From the NCBI GenBank assembly GCA_016873615.1, contig VGWX01000023.1:1-32573 (forward strand): a stretch of DNA of 32,573 nt, in the 5' to 3' direction. Of the stretch, positions 31,119 through 32,573 are shown one piece after another; positions within the stretch are counted from its first letter, which is position 1; each line of letters starts with the position of its first letter. The stretch is from Nitrospira sp. Lineage in GTDB: Bacteria; Nitrospirota; Thermodesulfovibrionia; Thermodesulfovibrionales; SM23-35. The position numbers and the translations under genes were made by a program. The notes under the pieces are model-generated. The model was given only the letters and a program-made list of their open reading frames with translations. It searched no databases and was not told the DNA's origin.

Positions 31119-31182
31119 TATTTATTATTTATTTATAAAATGCATTTTAACAGGTCCGGTAAAGCTTATTTTACAAGAACTG

Positions 31183-31230
31183 AGGTATTAAGCAAAAAGT
31201 AATTAGAGGTATTAAGCAAAAAGTAATTAA
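31183..31230 (+). repeat. 24-bp tandem duplication in the cytochrome 3 leader
   Basis: Units 31183-31206 and 31207-31230 (AGGTATTAAGCAAAAAGTAA plus four bases) are identical except for the last base. They lie downstream of the predicted start site and so in the mRNA leader. Confidence 0.95.
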
Positions 31231-31319
31231 AGGATAGTAACAGCTATGAATCATGTAGCTGAAATTCTGAAGGTTTTGTTTTCAATGTAAAAATTCAAAA
31301 AGAAAGGAGGTGAAAAGAG

Positions 31320-32444
31320 ATGAAAAAGACACTGATTGCAGGTCTTGTAACTTTATTTGCACTCACTCTGATTTCAAGTTCAGCTCATGCCGTTGTTCAG
31401 GGTGCATGTGTGAATTGCCACACGATGCATAACAGCCAGGGCAATGCTCCAATGAACTGGGATAGCAGTGCAACCCCCAACGAAGCCTTATTGAGAGGCA
31501 GCTGCATTGGTTGTCATGGACAAGCGCCATCGGGAGCAAACAATATCATAACCAACATTCCTCAGGTACTGCACAATGCTGCAACGGATCTCGCTGGTGG
31601 TAATTTTGCCTATATAACAACTTCTTCCAAGCGTGATGCTGCGGACTCAGGCGCCACACAAAACTCTGTTGGGCACAATGTTATTGATCTCGGTGGTGCT
31701 TATCAGGAAATCATTTTAACATCCCCGCCTGGTGACGAAAACACTACAGGAATAACAAACACTAACTTTACGTGCGGAGGCGTGAGAGGATGTCATGGGG
31801 ATCGTACACAGACAGGTTCATATGCTGCTGTAAGAGGCGCTCATCATGCGAATGACAGTGTTCTTAAATTCGGCACTATTAGTGAAGCTGGACAGGGTGG
31901 TACTACAGCCCTTAGCTACAGGTTCCTGAAAGGCGTAAAAGGTGGAGAAGTTAGCAACTGGCAAAACACTAACGCAACCAATCACAATGAATACAAGGGA
32001 GCAACATCTCGCGGTGCAGAAAGTACAGCAACAACCCCGGGTGGTGGAACTATCAGCGGGCTGTGCGCTGAATGTCATGGAGACTTTCATGGCACAGGCA
32101 GTGGTGATATAGGCACTGCTTCTCCATGGCTGAGACATCCTACGGATATTGTTCTGCCAAGTGACACTGCAAAAGAATATTATCTGTACAATGGCGGCGC
32201 AGGTTCTGATAACCCGTACAGCGTTGATGCACCTGTTGCAAGGGCGACTATCCCTAATGCTATAAGTGGCGTTGTAAACCCCGGAACAGATGATTCCATT
32301 GTCATGTGTCTCTCCTGTCATGGCGCTCATGCAACTAAGAATGCGGACATCCTCAGATGGAACTACTCGACGATCAATGCAGGCGGCGGCAGCAATGCTA
32401 CGCGTTGCTTTATCTGCCACACAACAAAGGATACAGGCTCATAA
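31320..32444 (+). CDS. Hexahaem c-type cytochrome, OmcS-like (paralogue 3)
   Basis: A 374-aa secreted cytochrome with a clean Sec signal peptide (MKKTLIAGLVTLFALTLISS, cleavage after SAHA). Haem motifs in order are CVNCH (followed by TMHNS, as in OmcS), CIGCH, CGGVRGCH (CX5CH), CAECH (GDFH), CLSCH (GAHA) and CFICH. Extra histidines for axial ligation are in VLHNA, GHNVI, GAHHAND, NHNEY, DFH and LRHPTD. The length is close to that of OmcS (about 400 aa, six haems). The ribosome site AAGGAGGTGA is ideal and the leader is long, so this is probably the most highly expressed of the three. It has its own sigma54-type promoter. Polymerisation into filaments is inferred from similarity, not shown. 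Confidence 0.92.
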   Translation: MKKTLIAGLVTLFALTLISSSAHAVVQGACVNCHTMHNSQGNAPMNWDSSATPNEALLRGSCIGCHGQAPSGANNIITNIPQVLHNAATDLAGGNFAYITTSSKRDAADSGATQNSVGHNVIDLGGAYQEIILTSPPGDENTTGITNTNFTCGGVRGCHGDRTQTGSYAAVRGAHHANDSVLKFGTISEAGQGGTTALSYRFLKGVKGGEVSNWQNTNATNHNEYKGATSRGAESTATTPGGGTISGLCAECHGDFHGTGSGDIGTASPWLRHPTDIVLPSDTAKEYYLYNGGAGSDNPYSVDAPVARATIPNAISGVVNPGTDDSIVMCLSCHGAHATKNADILRWNYSTINAGGGSNATRCFICHTTKDTGS

Positions 32445-32463
32445 TGTTCGTAACTTTTTTCAT

Positions 32464-32490
32464 GGGAGGGAATTTTACAAGTTCCCTCCC
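32464..32490 (+). terminator. Hairpin after cytochrome 3
   Basis: GGGAGGGAA (32464-32472) and TTCCCTCCC (32482-32490) form a perfect 9-bp stem with a 9-nt loop, 20 nt after the stop codon. The downstream GTCTTACTCT is only moderately T-rich, so it may be a weak terminator or a 3'-end stabilising hairpin. Confidence 0.6.
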
Positions 32491-32573
32491 GTCTTACTCT
32501 GAAGGATGAAAGACTTTTTGAAAAGCGGCCGTAAAGGAAAAGTAATTTGTAGAGTGTGAAACAAAGAATGATA

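Larger units (their letters stand above)
30583..31319. other. Long non-coding region between cytochromes 2 and 3
   Basis: A 737-bp region without genes. It contains a long inverted repeat (30650-30843), a perfect palindrome (31046-31061), a sigma54-type promoter (31103-31118), a 24-bp tandem duplication (31183-31230) and a strong ribosome site (AAGGAGGTGA) before cytochrome 3. Confidence 0.85.

Noticed and set aside
31818-32420. 200-aa minus-strand open frame inside cytochrome 3
   Set aside because: Antisense shadow of the haem-rich coding sequence; its many Cys/His come from the opposite frame.

Overview
The window looks like chromosomal DNA of an anaerobic, cytochrome-rich bacterium that carries the bacterial Wood-Ljungdahl (CODH/ACS) pathway. 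An uncultured member of the Nitrospirota (Thermodesulfovibrionia-like) or Desulfobacterota is the best guess. That rests on gene content only (acsE-D-C-B-cooS, NuoEFG-like subunits, multihaem cytochromes, sigma54-type promoters); no rRNA marker is present.

Layout. (1) 1-2.9 kb is an accessory patch: the 5' part of an AAA/DUF4143-type ATPase gene, decayed fragments (a nucleotidyltransferase, a LexA/S24-fold repressor domain, a possible ATPase piece) and an intact AbiEii-type toxin/DUF6922 pair. (2) 3.0-9.0 kb is a tightly overlapping minus-strand operon rimP-nusA-recG-(103 aa coiled coil)-pilD-histidine kinase, preceded by a terminator-like hairpin. A small Pro/Ala-rich lipoprotein gene lies upstream. 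(3) 9.5-23.0 kb is a plus-strand operon. It holds acsE, acsD, acsC, acsB and cooS (methyltransferase, corrinoid Fe-S protein, acetyl-CoA synthase, CO dehydrogenase), followed by a NuoE-like protein, a NuoF-like flavoprotein fused to a CBS-domain pair, a stand-alone Fe-S protein that copies the NuoF C-terminus, and a NuoG-like protein. (4) 23.0-26.2 kb is a graveyard of DUF4143 ATPase copies, an IS3-type orfA remnant and one intact ATPase gene. (5) 26.3-28.0 kb holds a divergent alpha/beta hydrolase and scpA. (6) 28.4-32.4 kb holds three paralogous hexahaem c-type cytochromes whose haem order matches OmcS, the Geobacter extracellular nanowire subunit.

Working model. CODH/ACS interconverts CO2, a methyl group and CoA with acetyl-CoA. 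The NuoEFG-like proteins would exchange its low-potential electrons with NAD(P)H, perhaps under adenylate control through the CBS domains. The cytochromes would form an extracellular electron conduit switched on by a sigma54 activator. The link between the modules is inference.

Most interesting signals: (a) three tandem OmcS-like cytochromes that all carry a CX5CH motif in place of haem 3; (b) two matching sigma54 -24/-12 elements, each with a similar upstream palindrome; (c) intergenic elements, mostly hairpins, built from short locus-specific tandem units (6-8 bp at most loci) that fill most gaps in the Wood-Ljungdahl operon and reach into the signal peptide of one cytochrome; (d) the NuoF-CBS fusion and the separate NuoF-tail protein; (e) several genes with -10 boxes so close to the start codon that their mRNAs should be leaderless or nearly so.
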